DNA from: Tolypothrix tenuis PCC 7101 | Lineage (GTDB): Bacteria; Cyanobacteriota; Cyanobacteriia; Cyanobacteriales; Nostocaceae | Direction: 5' to 3' | Length of the DNA: 64,000 bases | Assembly (NCBI RefSeq): GCF_002368295.1 | Contig: NZ_AP018248.1 | Span: 1,336,477-1,400,476, forward strand | Part shown: piece by piece, positions 8,306 through 17,409 of the stretch | Position numbering within the stretch: the first letter of the stretch is position 1 | How the letters are laid out: every line of letters begins with the position of its first letter | The notes under the pieces: generated by a model | The model's database searches: none | What the model was told of the DNA's origin: nothing | Seen by the model: the letters and a program-made list of their open reading frames with translations, nothing else | Made by a program: the position numbers and the translations under genes

Positions 8306-9628
8306 ATGCTGGAATTATTGAGTTCAGGTTTAGTATCGCTGTGGCTGGAAATGGCAGGGTTACAAATTAAGCCTTTAGATGCTTTAGATGCATTGGCTTG
8401 GCAAAGTAGCCCTGGCTTAGTGCTAGCACCTGATCCAAATCCGGCTAGTGCTAATACAGTGCAAGATTATTTGAAAGGTTTAATTACATCAAAACTCATT
8501 GCACAAAATCTGACAGCAAGCCAGGGAATTTGGATGCAGTCAGGGCCGATGTTGATGGCTAATCATGAAGGAACAACACCTTTACCTGCTGCATCTTTAA
8601 CTAAAATTGCTACTTCATTAGTTGCTTTTAAAACTTGGGGCCCAGATCATCAATTTGAGACTGTAATTAGTGCTACAGGGCCAATTACGAATGGTATATT
8701 GCAAGGTGATTTAGTGGTGAATGGCGGTGGCGATCCCATGATGGTTTGGGAAGAAGCGATCGCCATTGGTAATGCTCTCAATAAGATGGGTATTAAGCAG
8801 GTGAAGGGAAATTTGGTGATTACTGGCTATTTTTCCATGAATTTCCAACGTCACCCGCTATTAGCAGGGCAATTATTTAAGCAAGCGCTTAATTCTGCTA
8901 CTTGGACTCGTCCAGCGATTTACACATACTCGATTATGCCCAAGGGTACACCAAAACCCCAAGTAGCGATCGCAGGAACTATCAAAGTTGAACCGCAAGC
9001 AAACCCACAACAAGCGGTGCTAATTCGTCATCTCTCTTTGCCTATGAGACAAATTATCAAAGAGATGAATGTTTATAGTAACAACGATATCGCAGAAATG
9101 CTCGCAGAGTCGGTAGGAGGTCATACTGTAGTTCAAACTACTGCGGCAAAGCTAGCTAGAGTTCCAGAAGGAGAAATTCAGTTAATTAATGGTTCAGGAT
9201 TAGGCCCAGAAAATCGCATCTCTCCTCGTGCTGTTTGTGCGATGTTAATGGCAATGCAACAAGAAGCAGTGGCTCGTAATCTCACTTTAGCGGATTTGTT
9301 TCCTATGTCTGGGTTCGATCACCGTGGCACACTGCACGCTAGACATATGCCAGTTGGTACAGTTATGAAAACTGGAACTTTGCGAGATGTGAGTGCTTTA
9401 GCTGGTGTGATGCCAACACGCGATCGCGGTTTGGTTTGGTTTGCCATTATTAACCGTGGTAATAATGTCTCCGGTTTCCGCACTGGACAAGACCAACTCT
9501 TACAACGTTTGGTACAAAAGTTGCAAGTAGCACCCCAAATCCCTGCCGCTTTAACTCCTCATTCCACCATCAACACCTTACCGGAACTCGGTGCTAGTAG
9601 CCGCAATCAAATTTTGTTTAAAAGTTAG
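8306..9628 (+). CDS. dacB: D-alanyl-D-alanine carboxypeptidase/endopeptidase (PBP4, S13)
   Basis: Class C low-molecular-mass penicillin-binding proteins trim or cleave peptidoglycan cross-links in the periplasm. All three serine-acyltransferase motifs are present: SLTK at 97-100 (nucleophile Ser97), SNN at 258-260 and KTG at 355-357. The 440-residue length fits the S13 family. The N-terminus has a short hydrophobic stretch (residues 1-20), a weak export signal. A good ribosome site (GAGG, 9 bases upstream) supports ATG 8306. A long spacer precedes it and a heptad array follows, so it is probably monocistronic. Family confident; carboxypeptidase versus endopeptidase balance unknown. Confidence 0.92.
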   Translation: MLELLSSGLVSLWLEMAGLQIKPLDALDALAWQSSPGLVLAPDPNPASANTVQDYLKGLITSKLIAQNLTASQGIWMQSGPMLMANHEGTTPLPAASLTKIATSLVAFKTWGPDHQFETVISATGPITNGILQGDLVVNGGGDPMMVWEEAIAIGNALNKMGIKQVKGNLVITGYFSMNFQRHPLLAGQLFKQALNSATWTRPAIYTYSIMPKGTPKPQVAIAGTIKVEPQANPQQAVLIRHLSLPMRQIIKEMNVYSNNDIAEMLAESVGGHTVVQTTAAKLARVPEGEIQLINGSGLGPENRISPRAVCAMLMAMQQEAVARNLTLADLFPMSGFDHRGTLHARHMPVGTVMKTGTLRDVSALAGVMPTRDRGLVWFAIINRGNNVSGFRTGQDQLLQRLVQKLQVAPQIPAALTPHSTINTLPELGASSRNQILFKS

Positions 9629-9708
9629 TCAAGAGTCCAAAGTCCAAAGTCCAAAGTCCAAAGTCCAAAAACTATTGACCTTTGACTATTGACCCTTGAC
9701 TCTTAACT
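9629..9708. repeat. Heptad array (GTCCAAA)n with mirrored second half
   Basis: Five units of AGTCCAA-type repeat are followed by TTGACCT/TTGACTA units that are near-complementary, so the array can fold back. It separates the convergent dacB and lptC-like genes. Confidence 0.85.
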
Positions 9709-9710
9709 AT

Positions 9711-10973
9711 TTATTGCCCCTTCACTTTTTCTTGAGGAATAATTTCTGTAACTACCCTACCGCCACTATTGCCGCCTTTAACAACGATGTTTTCGGTTTG
9801 CAGATTACCTACCGCTGTCTCCCCGGCAAAATTTAATGGTGGATCAACTTGTCGATACGTTACATTACCCTGCGCTTCTACTAATTTCTTGTCTAGATAC
9901 CAAGTTAATGTTTGCGACTTTAAAGACTGGCGACGCTGACCAATAGCGTTGACATTGCCTGTTAAATAAACAGTTTTTTGTGGTATCTTCATTTCCCCTT
10001 GGTTTGCGGTTACTGTCACATTTTCCGCTTTATGAAAGACACGCACAGGTGAAGTTGTGGTGACAGTTTCAGTATTCATGTTCCAGTTCATAGAGTTACT
10101 AGCGATTTGCATTGGTGGGTCTAGTAATTCTAGCTGGGCATTTTTTGTCACCGTGGCAATTTTGGTTTTCAAATTAATTTCCGTAGCATTTCCTCGTCCA
10201 CGGTCAGTAATTTGATTATTTTTGTAGCGGTCAATTTGTACGGGGCGATCGCCAATTAATTTTTCTTCTTTAATTTGCCAGATTAAATGCTCAGTTCGCA
10301 TTTGTAATTGCGGATCGGCTGAGTTAGCGATGACCTTACCCGATAATTCCATACGCTGTTCGCGGGTTTTAACTTTGGCTTCTTGGGCTACTGCTTGTAG
10401 TTTTTTATGAGTCCCGTTAATTTGGTTACGAACAATTAATAAATCTTCCTTGGGTCGCCATTCTAATTCATTACCTCGCAATACTATGCCATTACGAGGG
10501 TCTGTAGCCACTATTTTTCCTTTAAGAAATAGTTGCTTACCATCTTGCTCAATATCTGCCCGTTCTGCTTTAATTTGGTAGACTATTTTGCCATCTTGAT
10601 ACAGTTCACCATAGGGGCTTTCAGCTTGACCAATTTGTTTTTCTTTGGTGTATTTTGCTTGTTTAGCATTGACTTTCCAAATTGGTCGCCCTACTTCATC
10701 AAACTGTTCAAAAGCTACATTAAAAAATGTCAAATTACTATCTGTATTTTGTCCAGATGTATTGGAGTTATTTGCTTGATTTTTAGTATTTCTACCGCTA
10801 CAAGCAAATAACCCAACTATTAAAAATAATGTTAAAGATAGGCGATGCCAATTAACTTTAGTGTTTGTAGCACTCAGAGATGGGAATAAAAAGAATTGGG
10901 GGGAATATCTCTTATTTCCCCCCTCTTTCACTAAACCGCTGCTCCCTTGATGCTGATCTGCTTCCTGCTTCAT
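9711..10973 (-). CDS. LptC/LptA-like lipoprotein (LPS transport family)
   Basis: In the Lpt pathway, LptC and LptA form the periplasmic bridge that carries lipopolysaccharide to the outer membrane. The 420-residue protein has a hydrophobic segment (about 44-57) ending in the lipobox GLFAC with Cys58, an Asn/Gln/Ser linker and then repeated beta-strand-rich segments (for example LTFFNVAFEQFDEVGRPIWK, GGDLxG-like turns, LSGKVIA, LTGNVNAIGQ) as in LptC fused to LptA-type jellyroll repeats. It is longer than E. coli LptC (about 190), as usual for cyanobacteria. Its ATG overlaps the stop of the upstream NYN gene by one base (TAATG), so the two are translationally coupled. ATG 10973 is retained because of this overlap. 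Confidence 0.82.
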   Translation of the reverse strand: MKQEADQHQGSSGLVKEGGNKRYSPQFFLFPSLSATNTKVNWHRLSLTLFLIVGLFACSGRNTKNQANNSNTSGQNTDSNLTFFNVAFEQFDEVGRPIWKVNAKQAKYTKEKQIGQAESPYGELYQDGKIVYQIKAERADIEQDGKQLFLKGKIVATDPRNGIVLRGNELEWRPKEDLLIVRNQINGTHKKLQAVAQEAKVKTREQRMELSGKVIANSADPQLQMRTEHLIWQIKEEKLIGDRPVQIDRYKNNQITDRGRGNATEINLKTKIATVTKNAQLELLDPPMQIASNSMNWNMNTETVTTTSPVRVFHKAENVTVTANQGEMKIPQKTVYLTGNVNAIGQRRQSLKSQTLTWYLDKKLVEAQGNVTYRQVDPPLNFAGETAVGNLQTENIVVKGGNSGGRVVTEIIPQEKVKGQ

Positions 10974-11611
10974 TAATCTTGAATTTCTAAATGTCCGTCA
11001 GTCTCTCTTGGATCTTCCAAAAAGCCCATACTTGATAAAGGTCGATAGGGGTAGCTTTGGCGAGGGGTTTTTTGGATATCTTCTTTGATGGCTTCTAAAT
11101 CGATATAGCGATCGCTCACATTAATTAAGCTGTCGCTAGTCATGGAACGCAAACTCACAACTTCTACCCTGACACCCCGATAACTAACTGAGTTGACGGC
11201 ATAGGCTAAATCGCCGTCGCCACTGACTAAGACTGCTGTATCATAAGAATCAACTAAAGCCATCATATCTACGGCAATTTCGACATCTAGATTGGCTTTT
11301 TTTGAGCCATCAGGTAGCTGTACTAAATCTTTAGCAATCACCCTATAGCCATTTCGACGCATCCATAAAAGAAACCCTTGTTGTTTCTCATTGGTGCGAT
11401 CTACTCCTGTGTAGAAAAAAGCACGCAATAGTCTCGAACCGCCAGTTAATCGACACAGTAACTTAGTGTAATCAATTTCAATTCCTAGTTGTAGTGCTGC
11501 ATAAAAGAGATTTGAGCCATCAATAAATATGGCTACACGACCTCTATTCTCTAAAACTTGTTCCGGTGTAAATATTGAGTCATTTTCTAAATTATTCAAC
11601 ATTGATGTCAT
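10973..11611 (-). CDS. LabA-like NYN-domain protein (DUF88)
   Basis: NYN domains are PIN-like folds linked to RNA cleavage; cyanobacterial LabA relatives affect circadian output. The 212 residues contain the N-terminal acidic site IFIDGSNLFYA (Asp31), the acidic stretch VDMMALVDSY and the VSGDGD loop at 129-134, the full set of acidic positions expected for metal binding. An N-terminal extension of about 24 residues precedes the domain. It is the first gene of a two-gene unit with the LptC-like gene (TAATG overlap). The pairing suggests co-expression but gives no mechanism. RNase activity is inferred from the fold. Confidence 0.85.
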   Translation of the reverse strand: MTSMLNNLENDSIFTPEQVLENRGRVAIFIDGSNLFYAALQLGIEIDYTKLLCRLTGGSRLLRAFFYTGVDRTNEKQQGFLLWMRRNGYRVIAKDLVQLPDGSKKANLDVEIAVDMMALVDSYDTAVLVSGDGDLAYAVNSVSYRGVRVEVVSLRSMTSDSLINVSDRYIDLEAIKEDIQKTPRQSYPYRPLSSMGFLEDPRETDGHLEIQD

Positions 11612-11767
11612 ACCTCAGTTTTTATTCTTGTTATTTTTGATACTAAAAAAATAGTTTTCACAGGCAAGTTAGAACGGTTTATGATAATGTTCCGAGGCTA
11701 AATATTAAGTAGCCCCGATATTTTTTTGACAAAATTAGAGATTGAACAAAATCAAAAATTCAAATTA

Positions 11768-13369
11768 CTAATTGTTTTTTGGCAGTTCTATCCGCTTAAA
11801 TATTGGTTGGGGTGTACCCAACTGTTGTTTATCGGATAGTACGCCCCAGGTTGCATGAACGCTAAAAGGAGCAGCATTGGCAACTTCTAGCTGATCGTTA
11901 AAGTTAATTCCAAAGCCCAATTGCTGATAAATATCGCTACTGATATTTGGAATCACTGGGGACAGCAGGTAAGCTGCTAGTCTAACTGATTCTAGAACTG
12001 CATATAGCACTTGTGCCAATTGTTGCTGCTGTCCTTGCTTATATAATGTCCAAGGGGCTTGTTCATCAATAAACTTATTGCAAGCTTGCGCTAGCAAGAG
12101 AATTTCTGTGCAAGCTTGGTTGAAAGCTAACATTTCGTAAGCATTTTTCACCTTTTCCCCTAAACTTAGCCCAATCGCTTTTAAAGGATTGTCAGCCGGA
12201 ATCGTCTCATGGGCGATTGATGGCACATTACCGCCGCAGTACTTTTTCACCATGTTCAAGGTGCGATTGAGCAAATTGCCTAAATCATTTGCCAAATCTG
12301 CATTTAAAACATTGATGAATCTAACTTCATTAAAATCGCCATCTTTACCAAATTCGATTTCCTTAAGGAAGTAATAACGAACAGCGTCACTACCATAGCG
12401 CTCAACTAGTTCTATGGGATTGAGGGTATTACCCAGACTTTTACCCATCTTCTGACCATCTTTGGTTAAAAAGCCATGCCCAAATACTTGCTGTGGTAAT
12501 GATACGCCAGCTGACATTAACATTGCTGGCCAATACACTGCATGGAAGCGGAGAATATCCTTACCAATTAGGTGCAAATTCATTGGCCACCATTTGGCTA
12601 GGGCGTTGGCTAAAGTTGGTTCTGCATCGGGGTCTAATAATGCGGTGACATAACCCAACAATGCATCAAACCAAACATAAAGAGTATGTTTAGGATCTAC
12701 AGGTACAGGAAAACCCCAATCGAGATTCACCCGCGAAATCGAAAAGTCTTGCAACCCTTGGTTGACAAAGTTGAGGACTTCGTTACGACGACTTGCAGGC
12801 TGAATAAAATCTGGTTGAGACGCGTACAGTTCTTGCAGTTGGGTTTGATATTTAGATAAGCGGAAGAAGTAGTTTTGTTCGTCGCGCCATTCAACTTCTT
12901 TGTTAGTATGAATTGGGCAACGATTTCCTTCTAGGAGTTCTCTTTCTTCTTTAAATTCTTCACAAGATACACAGTACCATCCTTTTTGTTGCCCCTGGTA
13001 GATATCGCCTGCTTGCCAGACTCGATCAAAAAATTCCTTGACAATTGCTTCATGGCGAGTATCAGTAGTGCGAATAAAGCGATCGTATTTAATGTTTAGT
13101 AACTGCCATAGAGAAAAGAAGCTTTGAGATATTTCATCACAAAATTCTTGCGGTTCTTTGCCTAAATTTGCTGCGGAACGCTGAATTTTTTGCCCATGTT
13201 CATCTGTACCTGTAATCAGCAGTACTTGATTCCCCAACAGTCTCTGAAACCTGGCAATCACATCTGCTGCCATTGTCGTATAAGCACTACCTACATGAGG
13301 GACATCGTTTACATAATATAGAGGAGTGGTGAGTGCAAATGTCTTTTCTGTTTTATTTATTAGATTCAT
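11768..13369 (-). CDS. metG: Methionyl-tRNA synthetase
   Basis: This class I synthetase charges tRNA-Met for initiation and elongation. The HIGH-type motif is PHVGSAY (24-30), the single zinc knuckle CVSC...CPIH uses Cys133, Cys136, Cys151 and His154, and the KMSKS loop is KMGKS (307-311). At 533 residues it has the catalytic and anticodon-binding domains but no C-terminal tRNA-binding/dimerisation domain, the short form common in cyanobacteria. The start MNLINKTEKTFALTTPLYY puts the catalytic core close to the N-terminus as expected. Single-gene unit. Confidence 0.97.
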   Translation of the reverse strand: MNLINKTEKTFALTTPLYYVNDVPHVGSAYTTMAADVIARFQRLLGNQVLLITGTDEHGQKIQRSAANLGKEPQEFCDEISQSFFSLWQLLNIKYDRFIRTTDTRHEAIVKEFFDRVWQAGDIYQGQQKGWYCVSCEEFKEERELLEGNRCPIHTNKEVEWRDEQNYFFRLSKYQTQLQELYASQPDFIQPASRRNEVLNFVNQGLQDFSISRVNLDWGFPVPVDPKHTLYVWFDALLGYVTALLDPDAEPTLANALAKWWPMNLHLIGKDILRFHAVYWPAMLMSAGVSLPQQVFGHGFLTKDGQKMGKSLGNTLNPIELVERYGSDAVRYYFLKEIEFGKDGDFNEVRFINVLNADLANDLGNLLNRTLNMVKKYCGGNVPSIAHETIPADNPLKAIGLSLGEKVKNAYEMLAFNQACTEILLLAQACNKFIDEQAPWTLYKQGQQQQLAQVLYAVLESVRLAAYLLSPVIPNISSDIYQQLGFGINFNDQLEVANAAPFSVHATWGVLSDKQQLGTPQPIFKRIELPKNN

Positions 13370-13745
13370 GCAAAATAAAAAGCAACTTATTAAAACGTTT
13401 TATCTCTTACTTATGTCAGCAAAACCACGTAATTATATAACATTACTCCTGTTTTTTCAAATCACACCTTAATATTAGCAAATCTGGACAGACCACAGTT
13501 TATTTTATGCCTGACATAAAGCCAGCTAATTTCTCCTAATAGATTTTAACTAGCTGCTAACAATAGTTAGTAATGCTTTTTATGGCACTTATTGTGGCGA
13601 AAAACACAAAAAACTAGACTCAGAAAATATCGTTGTTTTTGATAATTAGACATTTCTACCTTAAGACGGTCGTGATAGGAGTGAAGAAATGTAAATCTTA
13701 AGTCAAGATCAGCTGCGATATTTTCAGAAAAATATATTGATTTTT
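13370..13745. other. Divergent spacer metG / acyltransferase
   Basis: AT-rich spacer between divergent genes. It must hold both promoters, but no box is clear enough to assign. No ORF or array seen. Confidence 0.4.
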
Positions 13746-14471
13746 ATGAGTCTAAATAGCCCTCTAGACATTTCTCGTTGGTCATTAGCGGCATTATCAA
13801 CGCAATTGTTTCGTTATTACGAGGATCGAATTCCCTATGACGCTAGTGTGTTAGTTGTCAGCAATCACCGCAGTTTTATGGATGCTTTAGTATTAATGGC
13901 AGCGCTATCGCGTCCTATCCGCTTTGCTTGCCATCACTACATGGGACAAGTGCCAATTATGCGGGAATTGGTGACCAGCCAGTTGGGTTGCTTTCCTTTG
14001 GAGGATATCAAACATCGGCAACAGAGCTTTTTTGCTCAATCCCAGGTACTATTGCAATCCCAGCAAATGGTAGGGGTGTTTCCTGAAGGCACCGCACCAA
14101 TGGTAAAATCTACCCAACCAAATCAATTAGGTGAATTTCAGCGTGGATTTGCTCATTTGGCATTACGAGCATCTGTGAGAGACTTGGCAATTCTGCCCAT
14201 TGCGATCGCCTCTCTAGAAGAAGTAAATACCGCTGGTGTACCTTTAAGGTTGTTGAGTTTGTTTGACCCTTCAGAAGCCTTATTTAATCAACCAGGTTGG
14301 CATCCTTTGGTCATTTATCGTCGGGTGGCTGTGTTAATTGGTAATCCTTATTGGATTAAGCCCCAACATCAAAAACAATATCAAGGAAAACAAGCCAAAA
14401 CTGTTGTCAATGAACTGACAGAACACTGTCATTGTGAAATTGCCAATCTGTTAAGACAAGGTTGTTATTAA
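13746..14471 (+). CDS. Lysophospholipid-type (PlsC family) acyltransferase
   Basis: A membrane-associated acyltransferase using acyl-ACP or acyl-CoA. The HX4D catalytic motif NHRSFMD (His41, Asp46) and the acceptor-binding FPEGT (112-116) are intact. With 241 residues it lacks long transmembrane segments. ATG 13746 is preferred to TTG 13737. The next gene on the same strand, about 350 bases downstream, is an alpha/beta hydrolase resembling the N-terminal half of plant phytyl ester synthase (PES), whose C-terminal half is an acyltransferase. A shared role in lipid turnover is therefore plausible but not shown. The acceptor lipid is unknown. Confidence 0.82.
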   Translation: MSLNSPLDISRWSLAALSTQLFRYYEDRIPYDASVLVVSNHRSFMDALVLMAALSRPIRFACHHYMGQVPIMRELVTSQLGCFPLEDIKHRQQSFFAQSQVLLQSQQMVGVFPEGTAPMVKSTQPNQLGEFQRGFAHLALRASVRDLAILPIAIASLEEVNTAGVPLRLLSLFDPSEALFNQPGWHPLVIYRRVAVLIGNPYWIKPQHQKQYQGKQAKTVVNELTEHCHCEIANLLRQGCY

Positions 14472-14824
14472 AATATCTCGCAGTGTGGATGGATCAACTA
14501 ACCATCCACTAAATAATAACGATTGCCTCTATAGATTTCAGAGCAATTTATCTGCTAGAGTCAAATCTGTTTATTGATACCACTCCCTTCAATCATCTGT
14601 CAAGGAGTGCTAAATTTGTGAATTTCTTAATCTTAGGTCGGCGGAATAAATCAATTAATTGCAAACTTGAAGTTTATCTGGAATTTTGTGCATAAAGCTA
14701 CGATTTTTAGATAATTTTGAATGTGATAGAACAAATTAAACCTGGCAATTGCTCAAAGATAAAACATATTGAGCTTTTACAAGGTAAATTTTAGAAAACC
14801 AACAAAATTAATTAAAATTTGACA
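14472..14824. other. Spacer acyltransferase-hydrolase
   Basis: AT-rich, about 350 bases, with no ORF, array or terminator that I can support. Confidence 0.4.
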
Positions 14825-15655
14825 ATGCTGGAAGTTGAGTTAAAGCCGTGTTTCCTGACTCCTAAGCGCATACAGCCGCAGTATCCCCTGTTTGTATACT
14901 TACCGGGAATGGATGGCACAGGTCAACTATTGCGATCGCAAACTGCTGGGTTAGAAGTTGGTTTTGATGTGCGCTGCTTGGCGATCCCCAGACAAGACCT
15001 CACCACATGGGAGATTCTCACCAAGAATGTATTGGATTTAATCCACGCGGAATTAGAAAAAAGCGCCCAGCGACCAGTATATCTATGTGGAGAGTCTTTT
15101 GGCGGCTGTTTAGCAATGAAAGTAGCTATCCAAGCGCCACATCTGTTTAAGCGGATTATCCTGATTAACCCAGCTTCTAGCTTTCATTTACGTCCTTGGT
15201 TAACTTGGGCATCGCAACTAACTAACTTAGTGCATCCTTGTTTGTATGAAGTCGGCGCTTTAGCATTATTACCATTTTTAGCATCCCTACAACGGATGAC
15301 CAGAAGCGATCGCCAAGAATTACTCAAAAGTATGCGTTCTGTACCACCAGAGACAGTAATGTGGCGATTGTGTTTGTTGCGAGAGTTTGATGTTAAAGAA
15401 GAACAGTTACGTTGTCTCACACAACCAGCATTACTTATAGGTGGTGGACAGGATCGGCTTTTACCTTCTGTAGAAGAAGTAAAAAGATTAAATACTATCT
15501 TAATTAACAGTAAAACCGTAATCTTACCTCATAGTGGGCACGCCTGTTTATTAGAGAGCGATACTAATCTCTATGAAATTATGAAAGCTAATAATTTCTT
15601 AGAAAATAGTGCTGAGGTACTTGAATCATTTCAACTTAAAGATGCGGTGAGGTGA
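14825..15655 (+). CDS. Alpha/beta hydrolase, phytyl ester synthase-like
   Basis: Serine hydrolase fold: nucleophile elbow GESFGG (Ser91), Asp210 in GGGQDRLLP and His239 in HSGHACLL complete the triad. The N-terminal LFVYLPGMDGTGQLLRSQ and the RPVYLCGESFGGCLAM block closely resemble the hydrolase half of plant phytyl ester synthases (PES1/2), enzymes that recycle phytol and fatty acids from chlorophyll and galactolipids. The 276 residues cover only that half. The start is ATG 14825; TTG 14819 would add two residues. No clear ribosome site. The PES relation is from remembered sequence similarity; substrate unproven. Confidence 0.75.
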   Translation: MLEVELKPCFLTPKRIQPQYPLFVYLPGMDGTGQLLRSQTAGLEVGFDVRCLAIPRQDLTTWEILTKNVLDLIHAELEKSAQRPVYLCGESFGGCLAMKVAIQAPHLFKRIILINPASSFHLRPWLTWASQLTNLVHPCLYEVGALALLPFLASLQRMTRSDRQELLKSMRSVPPETVMWRLCLLREFDVKEEQLRCLTQPALLIGGGQDRLLPSVEEVKRLNTILINSKTVILPHSGHACLLESDTNLYEIMKANNFLENSAEVLESFQLKDAVR

Positions 15656-16173
15656 GATGTAAGCAGGCTACTAAGAAATGCATGATCCTATGGTATCGGG
15701 AGCAGAGGAGGTAAAAGAGCATAATCTTCAATCTTTAACTTCCATAATTTAAGTTTTGAATTTTCTGCAATAAAGTTGCATATCCTACTTAGGAAATGCA
15801 ACTCTCTTAATTAAATGAAATAATAAAATTTATATTCTTCTTTGCAAAGACAAATATATGAATAACTCAGAAGAATCGTTGTAATTACACATAAAAACGC
15901 GTCCAGGCAAAACTTTATCTATTCAAATACCTATAGACACTTTAGCTTCCTTGGCAAAAGTAGCAAACAAACGTGATATGTCTGTTGAAGCCTTGCTAAA
16001 ATTCTATATTGGGCAAGCTTTGCGTCAAGACTTAGCTAGATTATTTTCCGATTGAGTCTGGAAATCACAAGTAGATTTTTATCTATCGGCTTATCCTTGA
16101 GGAAAGAGGTAAAAATATACGCACCTTTGCTACAACCAAGAATAGAAAGGCTGTACACTGAAGGTGTCATGCA
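15656..16173. other. Spacer holding the broken RHH gene
   Basis: AT-rich spacer; apart from the RHH-like frame at 15858-16055 nothing is recognised. Confidence 0.4.
15858..16055 (+). pseudogene. Small RHH/CopG-like gene with an in-frame stop
   Basis: From ATG 15858 the frame reads MNNSEESL, hits TAA at 15882-15884 and then continues in the same frame as LHIKTRPGKTLSIQIPIDTL, ASLAKVANKRDMSVEALLKF and YIGQALRQDLARLFSD to a TGA at 16053. The continuation looks like an intact ribbon-helix-helix antitoxin-type domain: a beta strand (KTLSIQIP) followed by two helices. No start codon lies between the stop and the domain except rare ATA. It is either a nonsense pseudogene or a readthrough case; no partner toxin frame is visible downstream. 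Length with readthrough would be 65 residues. Confidence 0.6.
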
Positions 16174-17280
16174 ATGGCAGATAAAATTTCTCAAGAAATA
16201 GCAAATAAAAAAATCAATAATTTAGCCGATAATACAACAAAAGATAAACTATCATTTTTGACATCTGTTGGCGAAACATTCAACTGGCTAGCGGGGACAG
16301 CCGTTGCAGTAGGAGAAACAGTTGCTAAACAAACACATAAGTTAATTGAACAATCAACTCAAACAAGCGGCAAAGTAGTAGACAACCTTAGCCAAAATTG
16401 GTTAATTCGCAGACTATCTGGGGTATTAAATCTCAATTGGTTGATTGGTGCTAGTGAAAATGTTGATTTAGCAAAAGCAGAAGCAGCAGTTAATCAACTC
16501 AAACAACAATATCCCCAAGAGTCACCTAGCCAAATTTCCCACAGAATCATGGTGGAAAAAGCTACAAAAGCAGGGGGAATTGGTTTAGCAACGAGTATTT
16601 TGCCAGGTGTAGCGGCGGCTTTATTAGCAATTGATTTAGCAGCGACAACACAATTGCAATCAGAAATGCTTTATGAAATAGCATCCGCCTACGGGTTAAA
16701 TTTAAAAGACCCAGCGCGCAAGGGTGAGGTTTTGGCAATTTTTGGTTTAGCTTTGGGCGGTAGTCGGCTGTTAAAAGCTGCGGGGTTAGGCTTACTGCGA
16801 AATGTACCTTTTGCTGGTGCTGCGATCGCAGCTAGTTCTAATGCGACGATGATTTATTCTTTAGGCTATGCTGCTTGTCGATTTTACGAAGCCAAGCTGG
16901 ATGAATCCACCTCGTTGACTGACAAAGAGACATTAGCAACATTAAAGCAACAAAGTGAAAAATACTTAGAAACAGCGATCGCTCAAGAAGCTGTCATGGA
17001 TCAAATTTTAGTACACATGATCCTTGCCAGCCATCCAGAAAAGACTTGGTCAGAAATTCTCCCAGAGTTAAAAGCTATAAATCTCAGCGAACATTCATTA
17101 AATACCATCGCTAAAAATATTCAATCACCCCAGCCTTTAGATAGCTTACTCAATCAACTCAATCGTGATTTTGCTATTCCCTTGTTGGCTCAATGTCAAA
17201 AAATTGCCCAACTTAACGGTGAAACTACAGAAGTAGAGCAAAAGATCATTGATGCGATCGCTCATAAGTTTAATCTTTAG
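16174..17280 (+). CDS. EcsC-like hydrophobic helical protein
   Basis: Function unknown. The 368 residues fall into an N-terminal amphipathic region (1-110) rich in Lys, Thr and Gln, a long Gly/Ala-rich hydrophobic core (about 130-230: GGIGLATSILPGVAAALLAI, FGLALGGSRLLKAAGLGLLR, NVPFAGAAIAASSNATMIYS) and a soluble helical C-terminus. The core resembles the EcsC family of membrane-associated bacterial proteins. ATG 16174 follows AGGTGTCATGCA, a weak ribosome site. pepA follows after a short heptad array, but its own start lies 130 bases away, so co-transcription is possible and unproven. Confidence 0.6.
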   Translation: MADKISQEIANKKINNLADNTTKDKLSFLTSVGETFNWLAGTAVAVGETVAKQTHKLIEQSTQTSGKVVDNLSQNWLIRRLSGVLNLNWLIGASENVDLAKAEAAVNQLKQQYPQESPSQISHRIMVEKATKAGGIGLATSILPGVAAALLAIDLAATTQLQSEMLYEIASAYGLNLKDPARKGEVLAIFGLALGGSRLLKAAGLGLLRNVPFAGAAIAASSNATMIYSLGYAACRFYEAKLDESTSLTDKETLATLKQQSEKYLETAIAQEAVMDQILVHMILASHPEKTWSEILPELKAINLSEHSLNTIAKNIQSPQPLDSLLNQLNRDFAIPLLAQCQKIAQLNGETTEVEQKIIDAIAHKFNL

Positions 17281-17312
17281 GGGAATGGGTAATTGGTAAT
17301 GGGTAATTGGCA
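17281..17312. repeat. Short heptad array (GGGTAAT)n
   Basis: GGGAATGGGTAATTGGTAAT-type units lie between the EcsC-like gene and pepA. Reading upstream of pepA through this array gives a false N-terminal extension. Confidence 0.75.
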
Positions 17313-17409
17313 GAGAATCATCATACCAATGCCCCATACCCTTTTCCTAATGCATGAACAGAGAATTTTAAGCAATACTGGTACAAGAACTTTTACACAA
17401 AATACAAAA

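Noticed and set aside
17293..17409. N-terminal extension of PepA by 39 residues
   Set aside because: It translates a spacer heptad array; the family N-terminus begins at ATG 17410.
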